Below are positions 25,750 to 34,469 of a DNA stretch of 64,000 nt, piece by piece. The notes under the pieces were generated by a model. It ran no database searches. It was given only the letters and a program-made list of their open reading frames with translations, and was not told the origin of the DNA. Origin of the DNA: Kiloniellales bacterium (GTDB lineage: Bacteria; Pseudomonadota; Alphaproteobacteria; Kiloniellales; JAKSDN01). Position 1 is the first letter of the stretch, and each line of letters starts with the position of its first letter. Location of the stretch: contig JANQLT010000057.1 in assembly GCA_028280455.1 (NCBI GenBank), forward strand, positions 154,166 to 218,165, in the 5' to 3' direction. A program made the position numbers and the translations under genes.

Positions 25750-26385
25750 ATGACGCACCTGGTCCTGTTCTTTGTCGGTTCTGTCTATCTGATCAATGGC
25801 TTAGCCTTGCTGGGCTTGATCGAGCCGCGGAGCTCCGCGCCGCTCAATATCTTCATCGGGGCGCTCCTGCTGGCCGTGACCGGTTACCTCGTCCTACCCC
25901 TGAGTGATCTCTCAGCGCCCGGCAGCCTCGAGACGGTCTTCGGCTCGGTCGGCTATCTGCTGTTCGCGCTCACCTTTCTCTACGTCGGCGTCATCAACTA
26001 CACGGGTCACCCCAACGAGGGACTCGGGTGGTACTGCGGCTGGTCGGCGCTGGTCGCCGCCTGCCTTGCCGTCGTTCAGTTCACGCAGTTCGGCGATGTG
26101 AAGAGCGGCGCGCTCTGGTCGGTGTGGACCGTCGTCTTTGCGGCCTTCTTCGCCTTGATCATTCTCAAGGTTAATCGATTTGATCGCGCGACCGGCTGGT
26201 TCGTCATCGTCGCTGGCTTCACGACCTGCTTCTTTCCGGGCGGCCTGCTGATCCTCGGCCTTTGGAGCGCTTTGTCGAACGGGCTCGTGCTGGTCATCGA
26301 GTTCGGCACGATCGCGCTGTTCGGCCTGTTCCTCCTGCGTGCGCCACAGAAGACAGCGCCCGCCCCAGAGAAGCAGCGGGCGTGA
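25750..26385 (+). CDS. AmiS/UreI-family amide or urea channel
   Basis: This is an inner-membrane protein of 211 residues. The first segment MTHLVLFFVGSVYLINGLAL is the family's N-terminal helix, and five to six more hydrophobic helices follow (LNIFIGALLLAVTGYLVL, VGYLLFALTFLYVGVIN, GWYCGWSALVAACLAVV and others). The family forms channels for urea or short aliphatic amides. The ATG at 25750 follows GGAGG at a slightly long distance; the frame continues far upstream but overlaps the MocR gene. With the amidase and glutamine-linked enzymes downstream it points to amide use. Confidence 0.82.
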   Translation: MTHLVLFFVGSVYLINGLALLGLIEPRSSAPLNIFIGALLLAVTGYLVLPLSDLSAPGSLETVFGSVGYLLFALTFLYVGVINYTGHPNEGLGWYCGWSALVAACLAVVQFTQFGDVKSGALWSVWTVVFAAFFALIILKVNRFDRATGWFVIVAGFTTCFFPGGLLILGLWSALSNGLVLVIEFGTIALFGLFLLRAPQKTAPAPEKQRA

Positions 26386-26519
26386 CATGCCAATCGACGG
26401 AAAATCCAAGGATCTTCCGGTCCTTCGCAAGCCCGGGACCGCGACCTTGCGGCCTCCGCGTTTGCAGCAACGACAAGGGTCGTGGCGCCACGCCGTGGCC
26501 TGATACCGAGGAGGTGGAA

Positions 26520-28091
26520 ATGTCGGAGTTTGGAAAACAGATTGACTCTGTACTTGAGAGCTATGCCGAGGGCGAGATCGGCCGTCGCGACTTCGTTCGG
26601 CGTATGGTCGGGCTTGGGATCACGGCGTCGGTGGCCGGTGCGCTTGCCGGCTCTCCGCTGGCGGTGCGCAAGGCTTGGGCGGCCGACATCAAGGGCGCAG
26701 AGGACCGCGCCTGGGCGCTGGCCAAGGAGGCTGCCGCCAAGGCCGAGAAGAAGACCCTGACGCTCCTGATCCCGACGGGCTCGATCGGCAACATGCAGCC
26801 CTACGTCGAGCTCTGGAAGAACGAGCTCGGGATCACCTTGGAGTTCATCGAAGAGCCGGACGAGGTCGTCCACACCAAGGGCATGCAGGAGGCCGTCGCC
26901 AAGACCGGCCGCTACGACGTCATGATGCCGACGGCCATGTCCTACCCCGATTGGATCGACTCCGGCGTCATCTACGACCTCACGGACTGGACGGAGACAC
27001 ACCAGCCCGACCTGTTCCACCCGGAATGGGGCGTCGTCTTCCCGGCTAGCCATCATGCTCAGCTCTACAACGGCCGCGTCGCCGGGCTGCTGAACGATGG
27101 CGACCAGATCACCCTGCTATGTCGCAAAGACCATCTGACCGATTCGGACAAGATGAAGGCCTTCGCCGACAGGTATGGATACCCCCTGGCGGTGCCGAAG
27201 ACATGGAAGGAATACCACGACCTCGCAGCGTTCATGCACGACCCTGACAACAAGTTCTTCGGCAGTCAGGAGTACCGCTCGCGCTACTACGTCAAGTGGA
27301 TGTTCATGCAGAGGTTGGTCTCGAAGGGCCGGCTCTATTTCGACGATGACGTGAACCCGACGTTCAACTCGGAAGAGGGTCTTGCCGCGCTCGAGGACAT
27401 GCTCGCCGTCAACCCCTACCTGCATCCGGATGCCTTCAGCTTCACCTGGTCGTCCAACTACAATGCCTTCGGCCGGGGCGAGAGCTTCATGAACATCGTC
27501 TGGCCGTCGGGCTTCAAGTATTCGAAAGCCCCTTCGACCGGGCCGGGCACGACCGGCAAGATCGCGGCCACGGTGATGCCGGCCGACACGCTGAAGGACG
27601 GCACGCTGCTCTATGCCGGCCTGTTCTGCTGGGGCTTCGGCTACACGGTCTCCAAGTACTCGGAGAACCCGGAGCTCGCTTACGCCTATGCCCAGTGGAT
27701 GACCTCGCCGACGATCTCCGCGGACGCCATTCCCTATCTCGGCGGATACTCGGATCCCTATCGGCTCAACCACATGCTGGCGCCGACCCAGCGGCTGATC
27801 GACACCTATTCGCCGGAGTACCTGGACACGCTCTACAACAACATGGTCAACACCGTGCCGGACTTCGTGCTGCCCGGCGGCTTCGAGTACCAGGACGCCC
27901 TCGATAAGGAAGTCCATGCCTGCATGATCGGCGACAAGACGCCGAAAGAGGCCCTCGACGACGCCGCGCGCGGCTTCGAGCGGATCACCCGCCGGATCGG
28001 CAAGGACAAGGTCAAGACGTCGTGGCTGTCCCTGGCCAAGAACCTCGCCGAGCCGATCAAGAAGGCGAGCGGTGCCGATCAGTGGGCTTGA
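26520..28091 (+). CDS. ABC transporter substrate-binding protein with Tat signal
   Basis: This is the receptor of the importer encoded downstream, 523 residues long. The start at 26520 has GAGGAGGTGG just upstream. The N-terminus has about 20 polar residues, then GRRDFVRRMVGLGITASVAGA, a twin-arginine pattern, with cleavage probably near RKAWAAD. So it would be exported folded by Tat. The body shows extracellular-binding-protein segments such as LTLLIPTGSIGNMQPYVELW, YDVMMPTAMSYPDW and MTSPTISADAIPYL. It belongs to the sugar / glycerol-phosphate-like class by its permease partners. The ligand is not readable. Confidence 0.85.
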   Translation: MSEFGKQIDSVLESYAEGEIGRRDFVRRMVGLGITASVAGALAGSPLAVRKAWAADIKGAEDRAWALAKEAAAKAEKKTLTLLIPTGSIGNMQPYVELWKNELGITLEFIEEPDEVVHTKGMQEAVAKTGRYDVMMPTAMSYPDWIDSGVIYDLTDWTETHQPDLFHPEWGVVFPASHHAQLYNGRVAGLLNDGDQITLLCRKDHLTDSDKMKAFADRYGYPLAVPKTWKEYHDLAAFMHDPDNKFFGSQEYRSRYYVKWMFMQRLVSKGRLYFDDDVNPTFNSEEGLAALEDMLAVNPYLHPDAFSFTWSSNYNAFGRGESFMNIVWPSGFKYSKAPSTGPGTTGKIAATVMPADTLKDGTLLYAGLFCWGFGYTVSKYSENPELAYAYAQWMTSPTISADAIPYLGGYSDPYRLNHMLAPTQRLIDTYSPEYLDTLYNNMVNTVPDFVLPGGFEYQDALDKEVHACMIGDKTPKEALDDAARGFERITRRIGKDKVKTSWLSLAKNLAEPIKKASGADQWA

Positions 28092-28183
28092 GCGCCCCTT
28101 ACCTCTTCTCCCGTCCGGGAAGCCGCGGATCCGGCGCCTCTAGCGCTGGCTCCGCGGCCTAACGGCAAGGCGAGAGCGATGAC

Positions 28184-29146
28184 ATGACCGCCGCCGTCGA
28201 GTCACAAGAGCCGACCGCCGTGCCGACGCAACGGCCGGCGGCGCGGCGCGCGAGGCGGCCCAGGAGGCTCGGACTCGGGCGCATCCTGACCTTGCCGGGC
28301 CAGATGGTCTCGGTGATCGTCTTGGTCGTGCCGCTGTCGGTGGCCTTCTACATGAGCTTCACCGACTGGTCGCCAACCCGCGGCTCTTTGTTGGACGCGG
28401 CCTTCGTCGGGCTCGAGAACTACTGGGAGCTTCTGGTCTATGACACCCGCTTCATCGAGGCGGTGATCCGAACGCTGGCCCTGACGGTGGTTTGCCTCTC
28501 GCTGGAGTTCACCCTGGGGCTCGGTCTCGCGGTCCTGTTTCTGCGCAAGTTCCGCGGCAAGTCCTTGCTGTTCTCGGTCCTGCTGACGCCCATGATGGTG
28601 CTGCCCGTGGTCGTCGGCTACACCTTTTGGATGCTGTTCCAGTCGAACGGGCCGATCAATCAGATCATCGCCTTCCTGTTCGGCGCCGACGCCACGCCGG
28701 AGTGGTTCCGCGAGGCACCCTTCGCCATGACCGCCGTCATCGTCACCGAGGTCTGGCACTGGACACCGCTGTTCTTCCTCATCCTGCTCTCCGGCTTGAA
28801 CGCCGTACCGGACAACTTGACCCGGGCCGCGGTGATTCTCGGCGCCAAGCCGCGCCAGGTCTTCTGGCGGGTCATCTTCCCGGTCCTCAAGCCGGTGATC
28901 ATGGTGGCCCTGGTGATCCGCTCGATGGAGGTCATCAAGCTCTTCGACGAAGTCTTCATGCTGACGCGCGGCGGCCCCGGGACCGCCACCGAGACCATCA
29001 GCCTCTACATCTACAAGCTCGCCTTCGCCGACTTCCAGCTCGCCTACGGCGCGGCGGCGGCCTTCCTGGTGCTCGTGGGCACGCTGTTCCTTGTCTCGCT
29101 CCTGCTGACGCCGGTCAGCGAGCAATTGATCAAGAGTCGCCGCTGA
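28184..29146 (+). CDS. ABC transporter permease, MalF/UgpA type
   Basis: This is an inner-membrane subunit of 320 residues. After a basic cytoplasmic leader of about 40 residues come six helices. The family's coupling motif is in VPDNLTRAAVILGAKPRQVFWRV, with the (E/A)AAxxDGA-type pattern changed to RAAVILGA. Its stop overlaps the next start by one base. It forms a heterodimeric channel with the next gene product. Confidence 0.9.
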   Translation: MTAAVESQEPTAVPTQRPAARRARRPRRLGLGRILTLPGQMVSVIVLVVPLSVAFYMSFTDWSPTRGSLLDAAFVGLENYWELLVYDTRFIEAVIRTLALTVVCLSLEFTLGLGLAVLFLRKFRGKSLLFSVLLTPMMVLPVVVGYTFWMLFQSNGPINQIIAFLFGADATPEWFREAPFAMTAVIVTEVWHWTPLFFLILLSGLNAVPDNLTRAAVILGAKPRQVFWRVIFPVLKPVIMVALVIRSMEVIKLFDEVFMLTRGGPGTATETISLYIYKLAFADFQLAYGAAAAFLVLVGTLFLVSLLLTPVSEQLIKSRR

Positions 29147-30006
29147 TGCCCGCCCGCCCCCTCGGCGTTCCGCTCGCTCTGGTCCTCGCGACGGCGCTCG
29201 TGCTGACCCTCTTCCCGATCTTCTGGATCGTGATGACCGCGATCAAGCCGCCGACGGACTGGAATGCGGTGCCGGCGATCTGGGTGCCGGCCGAGCCGAC
29301 CCTGGTGAATTTCAAGACGCTGTTCGATGCCGAAGCGATCCGCGAGTACGGCGTTGGTGGTGTCAGTCAGTCGGCGACGGCCGCGGTCGGCGGGTCGATA
29401 CTCGCCTCCGTCGTGGCCACCGCGCTCTCGGTCCTCATCGGCTTGCTGGCGGCGATCGGGCTGTCGCGCTACGGCAACGCCGGCCGGGCGACGCCGCTGG
29501 TCATCCTCTCCGCGCGGATGTTCCCGCCGGCGGCCATCGCCGTGCCCTTCGTCATCATCTTCTCGGCGATCAACCTGATCGATACCTACGTCGGCCTGAT
29601 CGCGATCTATGTAGCGATCACGCTACCCTTCTCGACCTGGATGCTGAAGAGCTTCGTCGACGATGTGCCGCGCGAGATCGAGGAAGCCGAGATGATCGAC
29701 GGCCGCTCACGCCTGATGGCCCATCTGACCGTGACCATACCCTTGATACGGGGCGGCCTGTTCTCGACAACGCTCTTCATCTTCATCCTCAACTGGTCGG
29801 AGTTCCTCTTCGCACTGGTGCTGTCCTATTCCAGCATCAACACGATCCCGGTCCAGCTCGCCAAGTACGTCACCGCCATGGCAGGCACGCTCTACGGCGT
29901 GCAGGCGGCGCTCGCGGTGGTGGCGATGGTGCCCCTCGTTGTCTTCGGCTTCCTGATCCAGAAACACCTGGCGCGCGGCATGACTTTCGGAGCGATCAAG
30001 CGATGA
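29146..30006 (+). CDS. ABC transporter permease, MalG/UgpE type
   Basis: This is the partner permease of 286 residues starting MPARPLGVPLALVLATAL. Six helices are apparent, and the coupling motif reads REIEEAEMIDGRSRLMAHLTV, close to the EAAxIDGAS pattern. The start is set by the overlapping TGATG with the preceding stop; the longer upstream frame is an overlap artefact. Confidence 0.9.
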   Translation: MPARPLGVPLALVLATALVLTLFPIFWIVMTAIKPPTDWNAVPAIWVPAEPTLVNFKTLFDAEAIREYGVGGVSQSATAAVGGSILASVVATALSVLIGLLAAIGLSRYGNAGRATPLVILSARMFPPAAIAVPFVIIFSAINLIDTYVGLIAIYVAITLPFSTWMLKSFVDDVPREIEEAEMIDGRSRLMAHLTVTIPLIRGGLFSTTLFIFILNWSEFLFALVLSYSSINTIPVQLAKYVTAMAGTLYGVQAALAVVAMVPLVVFGFLIQKHLARGMTFGAIKR

Positions 30007-31124
30007 CGGCCGCGCCGAAGCTGGAGCTGCGAGGCCTGCGCAAGGATTTCGGCGGCTTCACGGCAGTCGACAGCATCGATCTCGAGATCGAGGCCGGCGA
30101 CACGGTCGCGCTTCTGGGTCCCTCCGGCTGCGGCAAGTCGACCACGCTCAACATGATCGTCGGACTGGAGGAGCCCACGAGCGGCGACATCCTGGTGGAT
30201 GGCAGATCCGTGGTCGGCGTTCCGCCGCAGGACAGGAACATCGGGCTGGTATTCCAGGACTACGCGGTTTTCACCCACATGTCGGTCCGGAAAAACCTGA
30301 GCTTCGGCTTGGAGATCCGACGGCGGCCGCGGGCCGAGATCGGCCGCGCGGTCGACGAGGTGGCGGAGCTGGTCGGCCTGTCCGAGGTTCTGGACGAATC
30401 CCCTCGCGTGCTCAGCTCCAGCCAGCTTCAGCGCGTGGGCATCGGGCGCACCCTGATCATGAAGCCGTCGCTTCTGCTGCTCGACGAGCCACTGAGCAAC
30501 CTGGAGACCGAGCTTCGGACCGCGATGCGCCAGCAGCTACGCCAGCTCCAGCTCGAGTACGGCCAAACGCTGATTTATGTCACCCATGACCAGATCGAGG
30601 CCATCTCGCTCGCCAACAAGATCGCGGTCATGAGCATGGGCGCCATCCGTCAGTTCGACTCGGCGGATCGGACCTACGGCCAACCGGCCCACACCTTTGT
30701 AGCGTCCTTCCTCGGCTCGCCGCCCATGAACCTGATGGAAGGCGAGCTCCGCCGCGAGGGTCGCGCCCTCTGCTTTGCCAACGGCAGTGCGGCGATCGCC
30801 CTGCCGCAAGAAGTCCTGCCTCACGGCGTGGAAGAGGGACGGGATCTGGTCCTCGGAATCCGGCCGGAATCCCTGCAGGTGGCGGCCGGTGAAGCCGCCA
30901 TGCTGGAGGCCCGAGTCACGCTCGTCGAGCCGATGGGCCCGGAGAAGATCGCAACTCTCAGGATCGGAAACTGGGAGCTGAAAGGCTTGTTCGCCGCCGG
31001 AACGAGGCTCGTCGAGGGCGAGTTCCTGTCGCTCACGGCACAGGCGACTCAGATCTGTCTTTTCGATGGAGCTTCAGGCGTCCGCCTCAATCCGTTGCGC
31101 CCGGAGGAGCCGGCATGGGCGTAG
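30003..31124 (+). CDS. ABC transporter ATP-binding protein, MalK/UgpC type, with degenerate signature
   Basis: This ATPase subunit of 373 residues has Walker A GPSGCGKST (39-47), a Q-loop glutamine in LVFQDYAVF (Gln 85), Walker B LLLLDEPLSNLE and the switch histidine in IYVTHDQIEA (His 195). The ABC signature at 137-141 is LSSSQ where LSGGQ is usual. A MalK-type regulatory domain with FVASFLGSPPMNLMEG and LVLGIRPESLQV follows. The ATG overlaps the permease stop as ATGA. It is encoded directly before a second, unlike ATPase, so a heterodimer is likely. Confidence 0.9.
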   Translation: MTAAPKLELRGLRKDFGGFTAVDSIDLEIEAGDTVALLGPSGCGKSTTLNMIVGLEEPTSGDILVDGRSVVGVPPQDRNIGLVFQDYAVFTHMSVRKNLSFGLEIRRRPRAEIGRAVDEVAELVGLSEVLDESPRVLSSSQLQRVGIGRTLIMKPSLLLLDEPLSNLETELRTAMRQQLRQLQLEYGQTLIYVTHDQIEAISLANKIAVMSMGAIRQFDSADRTYGQPAHTFVASFLGSPPMNLMEGELRREGRALCFANGSAAIALPQEVLPHGVEEGRDLVLGIRPESLQVAAGEAAMLEARVTLVEPMGPEKIATLRIGNWELKGLFAAGTRLVEGEFLSLTAQATQICLFDGASGVRLNPLRPEEPAWA

Positions 31125-32227
31125 CGGCGACCATGGAGAGGCGCGATGTCCTGGAGCTCGACAAGCTATCCAAGTCCTTCGGCTCTCTCCTCGCGCTCGA
31201 CAGCTTGGACCTCGTCGTCCCGGTTGGCTCGCTGACGGTGATACTGGGACCGGCGGGCGCCGGAAAGACCACGAGTCTGCGCCTGATCGCCGGCCTGGAG
31301 ACGCCGACAAGCGGGTCCATTCGTATTGCCGGCCGCGACGTCACCGACCTGCCGACCAACAAGCGCGACGTGGCGATGATCTTCGACAACCTCGCGCTCT
31401 ATCCGAACAAGACCGGGTTCGAGAACATCGCCAATCCGCTAAGGGTCGCGGGAGTCAGGGATCCGGACCTGAGCGAGCGGGTCAATCGGATGGCGGGGCT
31501 TCTACAGATCGGCCACATCCTGGACCGGGAGCCGCGCACGATGAGCGGCGGTGAGCGCCAGCGGGTCGCCTTCGGGCGCGCATTCGTTCGGGAGCCGGCG
31601 CTCTTCCTGCTCGATGAGCCGCTTTCGAGTCTCGACGCCATGTTGCGCCTGGAGCTGCGCGCCGAGCTCAAGCGTCTACAGCGCGAGCGCGGCTACAGCC
31701 TTGTCATGGCGACGCCGGATTTCACCGAGGCACTGGCCCTGGCCGATGAAGTGATCTTCCTCTGCGAAGGCCGCGTCCATCAGGGCGCGCCGCCCCAGGT
31801 GCTATACGACAAGCCCGCCGACATCCGGACGGCCCGCTTCGTCGGCACGCCGGAGATCAACATCTGCCCGGCCGACTATGAGCCCGGCGAGGGTGGCCGG
31901 ATTCGCTGTGCCGGAGCTGTCCTGGCCGCGCCTCCTATGTTCTTGAAGGAATTCGAAGACAAGGCGACCCGCTTTCAGGCGGGGATTAGGCCGGAGGACA
32001 TCATCGTCCGTGGGCCAGAGGCCGGCAACGTCGTCGGCAAGGTCATCGACTTGGAGCCGCACGGATTGAAGTCGACGGTCGTCGTCGAGGTCGGCGACAG
32101 GGTCCTGCGCGTCAGCTTGGGCGCGAATGCGTCCGTCGCACCCAAGATGGACGACGCCGTCTCGGTGGAGATCGCGTCCGAGCGGCTCCACGCGTTCGAC
32201 TACGAGACCGGAATACGCATGTTCTGA
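31115..32227 (+). CDS. ABC transporter ATP-binding protein, MalK/UgpC type, with altered Q- and H-loops
   Basis: This 370-residue ATPase has Walker A GPAGAGKTT, an intact signature MSGGERQR (143-150) and Walker B LFLLDEPLSSLD. The Q-loop position reads AMIFDNLAL with Asp 91 in place of Gln. The switch histidine is missing, as the loop reads VMATPDFTEA with Pro 201 in its place. The C-terminal regulatory domain is present (FQAGIRPEDIIV). It overlaps the previous ATPase gene by ten bases. The faults complement those of its neighbour, so only one of the two ATP sites should be fully canonical. Confidence 0.9.
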   Translation: MGVAATMERRDVLELDKLSKSFGSLLALDSLDLVVPVGSLTVILGPAGAGKTTSLRLIAGLETPTSGSIRIAGRDVTDLPTNKRDVAMIFDNLALYPNKTGFENIANPLRVAGVRDPDLSERVNRMAGLLQIGHILDREPRTMSGGERQRVAFGRAFVREPALFLLDEPLSSLDAMLRLELRAELKRLQRERGYSLVMATPDFTEALALADEVIFLCEGRVHQGAPPQVLYDKPADIRTARFVGTPEINICPADYEPGEGGRIRCAGAVLAAPPMFLKEFEDKATRFQAGIRPEDIIVRGPEAGNVVGKVIDLEPHGLKSTVVVEVGDRVLRVSLGANASVAPKMDDAVSVEIASERLHAFDYETGIRMF

Positions 32228-32291
32228 GGATGAGGTCGAAAGACCGGGTTCGGCCGGAGCCGGCCGCGCGCAACACGACAGGAGAGCAGTC

Positions 32292-33041
32292 ATGAGGTTC
32301 TTGGTTCTTCAGCATCTTTCGGTAGAGCATCCCGGCATCCTGCGCGACTTCTGGAGAACCGAGGGTATCACCTGGGACGTCGCCGAGCTGGATGAAGGGG
32401 AGCCAATCCCATCGGGCCTGAGCCACTATGATGCCTTGATATCGATGGGCGGACCCATGGACGTTTGGCAAGAGGACAAGTACCCGTGGCTCAAAGCCGA
32501 AAAGGATGCGATTCGGCATTGGGTCGTCGCGCAGCAGAAGCCGTTCCTCGGCATTTGCCTCGGCCATCAGTTGCTGGCCGAAGCCATTGGCGGCAGCGTC
32601 GGGCCGATGTCCGAGCCTGAGGTGGGTATCGTCTCCGTGTCGCGCAGCCCGCATGCTTCCGAAGACCCGGTCATGGCCAGCCTGCCCGCCGAGTTCGACT
32701 GCTTTCAATGGCACGGCGCCGAGGTCAAGAGCTTGCCACAGGGCGCCCAGGTCATCGCCGGCAACCGGCACTGCGCGGTGCAGGCCTTCCGCTGGGGCGC
32801 CGCGGCCTATGGCTTCCAGTATCACGTCGAGCTGACCGAGACGACAGTCTCGGATTGGGCCGACGTCCCGGCTTACAAGGAGTCCCTGGAGGCCGCGATG
32901 GGGCCGGGCGCCTGCCCGAGACTCGAGAGCGACGTGGCGAACAAGCTCGCGGATTTCCAGGACTCCGCTCGCCGCCTGAACGATCAGTTCCTGGCGCTCG
33001 TCAATCAGTCGGCTCGGCCGGTCGCGTCGGCCGGCCTCTAA
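32292..33041 (+). CDS. Class I glutamine amidotransferase (GATase1, GMP synthase-like)
   Basis: This is a stand-alone glutaminase-fold protein of 249 residues. The nucleophile elbow is FLGICLGHQLL (Cys 89), and the His-Glu pair is in YGFQYHVEL (His 178, Glu 180), so the triad is complete. The ATG at 32292 has GGAGAG upstream. It is encoded between the importer and the glutamine synthetase-like ligase. It could hydrolyse a gamma-glutamyl amide made by that ligase, as PuuD does in putrescine breakdown, or supply ammonia; the sequence alone does not decide this. Confidence 0.87.
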   Translation: MRFLVLQHLSVEHPGILRDFWRTEGITWDVAELDEGEPIPSGLSHYDALISMGGPMDVWQEDKYPWLKAEKDAIRHWVVAQQKPFLGICLGHQLLAEAIGGSVGPMSEPEVGIVSVSRSPHASEDPVMASLPAEFDCFQWHGAEVKSLPQGAQVIAGNRHCAVQAFRWGAAAYGFQYHVELTETTVSDWADVPAYKESLEAAMGPGACPRLESDVANKLADFQDSARRLNDQFLALVNQSARPVASAGL

Positions 33042-33083
33042 GGGGTCCATGACCGGCCCTGCAGGATCTGGGAGGTAACCGCA

Positions 33084-34469
33084 ATGCTTCAGCAAGTCGT
33101 CGCCACTGCGCTGCCGGAAGCCAAGCCCATGCTTGCGCTTCATTCGAAGGAAGACGCCGAGGCCTTCGTCGCCAAGTTGAAGTCCGAAGGCTATGACTAT
33201 GTGCGCTTCGAGTTCTCCGACATGGCCGGCCTCAGCCGTGGCAAGACCATCCCGATCGGACACGTCGCGCATTACATGGTCAAAGGCTTGAACTTGTATG
33301 GTGGAACGGTGGCACTGGACAGCTACTCCATTCCGGTGCGGAACTCCGGGTACAACGAAGAGCGGAACTACACCGATTGCGTCCTGATTTTGGACAGCGA
33401 CACGCTCAGCCCGGTTCCATGGCTGCAGAAGACCGGACGGGTGATGTGCGATTCCATGTGGTACGACGGCGAAGCGCAACTCGCCGCCCCCCGGGTTCTT
33501 CTCAAGAAGATGCTCCAGGTCGCCGCCGAGCTTGGGTTCGCTGTCAAGTCGGGGCACGAATACGAGTTCTATGCATTGGACGAAGAGACGCGCGAACCGC
33601 TCTATACCGGACAGCCGATCTTCGCCACCGCACGGACCCACCAGTTCGAGGCGATAGACGACCTCATTCGCGTCCTCGGCAAAGAGGGGATCGATATCAT
33701 CACCTACAACGTCGAGCACGGACCCGGTCAGATCGAGATCAACTACTCGGCCGTTGACGGCGTCGACGCCGCGGACCGCGCCTTCGTGTTCAAGGGCACG
33801 GTCAAGGAGTATCTCCGCAAACGGGGAATCCTGGCGACCTTCATGACCAAGCCCTACAAGGGCTTGTCCGGTAGCTGCTCGCATTTCCATATCTCGCTCC
33901 TGGACGTCGAGAGCGGCGGCAACGCCTTCTTCGACCCGAATGCCGAGCACGGCATGTCGCAGACCTGCCGCAGCTTCGTTCAGGGCGTCTTGGACCACAT
34001 GCCGGCGGCGATGGCGATCTGGAACCCGACGCCGAACTGCTACCGGCGCATCCGGCCGCGCACCTACGCGCCCTCCAACGTCTCTTGGGGCGTGGAGGAC
34101 CGCTCGGCCAGCGTTCGCATCAAGGCAAGCGGCGACGAAAGCACCCATATCGAGGTCCGCGTCCCTTCTGCCATGTCCAATCCCTACCTCGTGGCGTCGT
34201 CGACGCTGGCCGCTGGCTTGATGGGTATCGCCGACAAACGGGAGCTGATGGAGACGGCCTCGGGCCCCAAGGAGGACGACGAGCGCTTTCAGAAGCTGCC
34301 GACGGAGATCGGCGAGGCGCTCGACGCCCTCGAGCAGGATGCCGCATTGCGCAATGCGCTCGGCGAGGAGTTCATCCGCGTCTACCTCGCCATGAAGCGC
34401 CAGGAGGCCGCCCGGCTCCGGGACGAGATCCCGCAAGCCGAGATCGACGAGTACTTCGAGCTCTATTGA
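33084..34469 (+). CDS. Glutamine synthetase-like ligase (possible gamma-glutamyl amide synthetase)
   Basis: This 461-residue protein is built like glutamine synthetase and would join glutamate to ammonia or an amine using ATP. The beta-grasp segment is YVRFEFSDMAGLSRGKTIP, the metal-binding ExE is in SGHEYEFYAL, then EHGPGQIEINYS, GSCSHFHISL, and the active-site arginine region RRIRPRTYAPSNVSWG and VEDRSASVRIK. The adenylylation tyrosine region of GlnA-I is not evident. It lies between a GATase and an amidase, which favours a catabolic gamma-glutamylation role (as in PuuA or GlnA-like paralogues) over nitrogen assimilation. This is inference. Confidence 0.85.
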   Translation: MLQQVVATALPEAKPMLALHSKEDAEAFVAKLKSEGYDYVRFEFSDMAGLSRGKTIPIGHVAHYMVKGLNLYGGTVALDSYSIPVRNSGYNEERNYTDCVLILDSDTLSPVPWLQKTGRVMCDSMWYDGEAQLAAPRVLLKKMLQVAAELGFAVKSGHEYEFYALDEETREPLYTGQPIFATARTHQFEAIDDLIRVLGKEGIDIITYNVEHGPGQIEINYSAVDGVDAADRAFVFKGTVKEYLRKRGILATFMTKPYKGLSGSCSHFHISLLDVESGGNAFFDPNAEHGMSQTCRSFVQGVLDHMPAAMAIWNPTPNCYRRIRPRTYAPSNVSWGVEDRSASVRIKASGDESTHIEVRVPSAMSNPYLVASSTLAAGLMGIADKRELMETASGPKEDDERFQKLPTEIGEALDALEQDAALRNALGEEFIRVYLAMKRQEAARLRDEIPQAEIDEYFELY

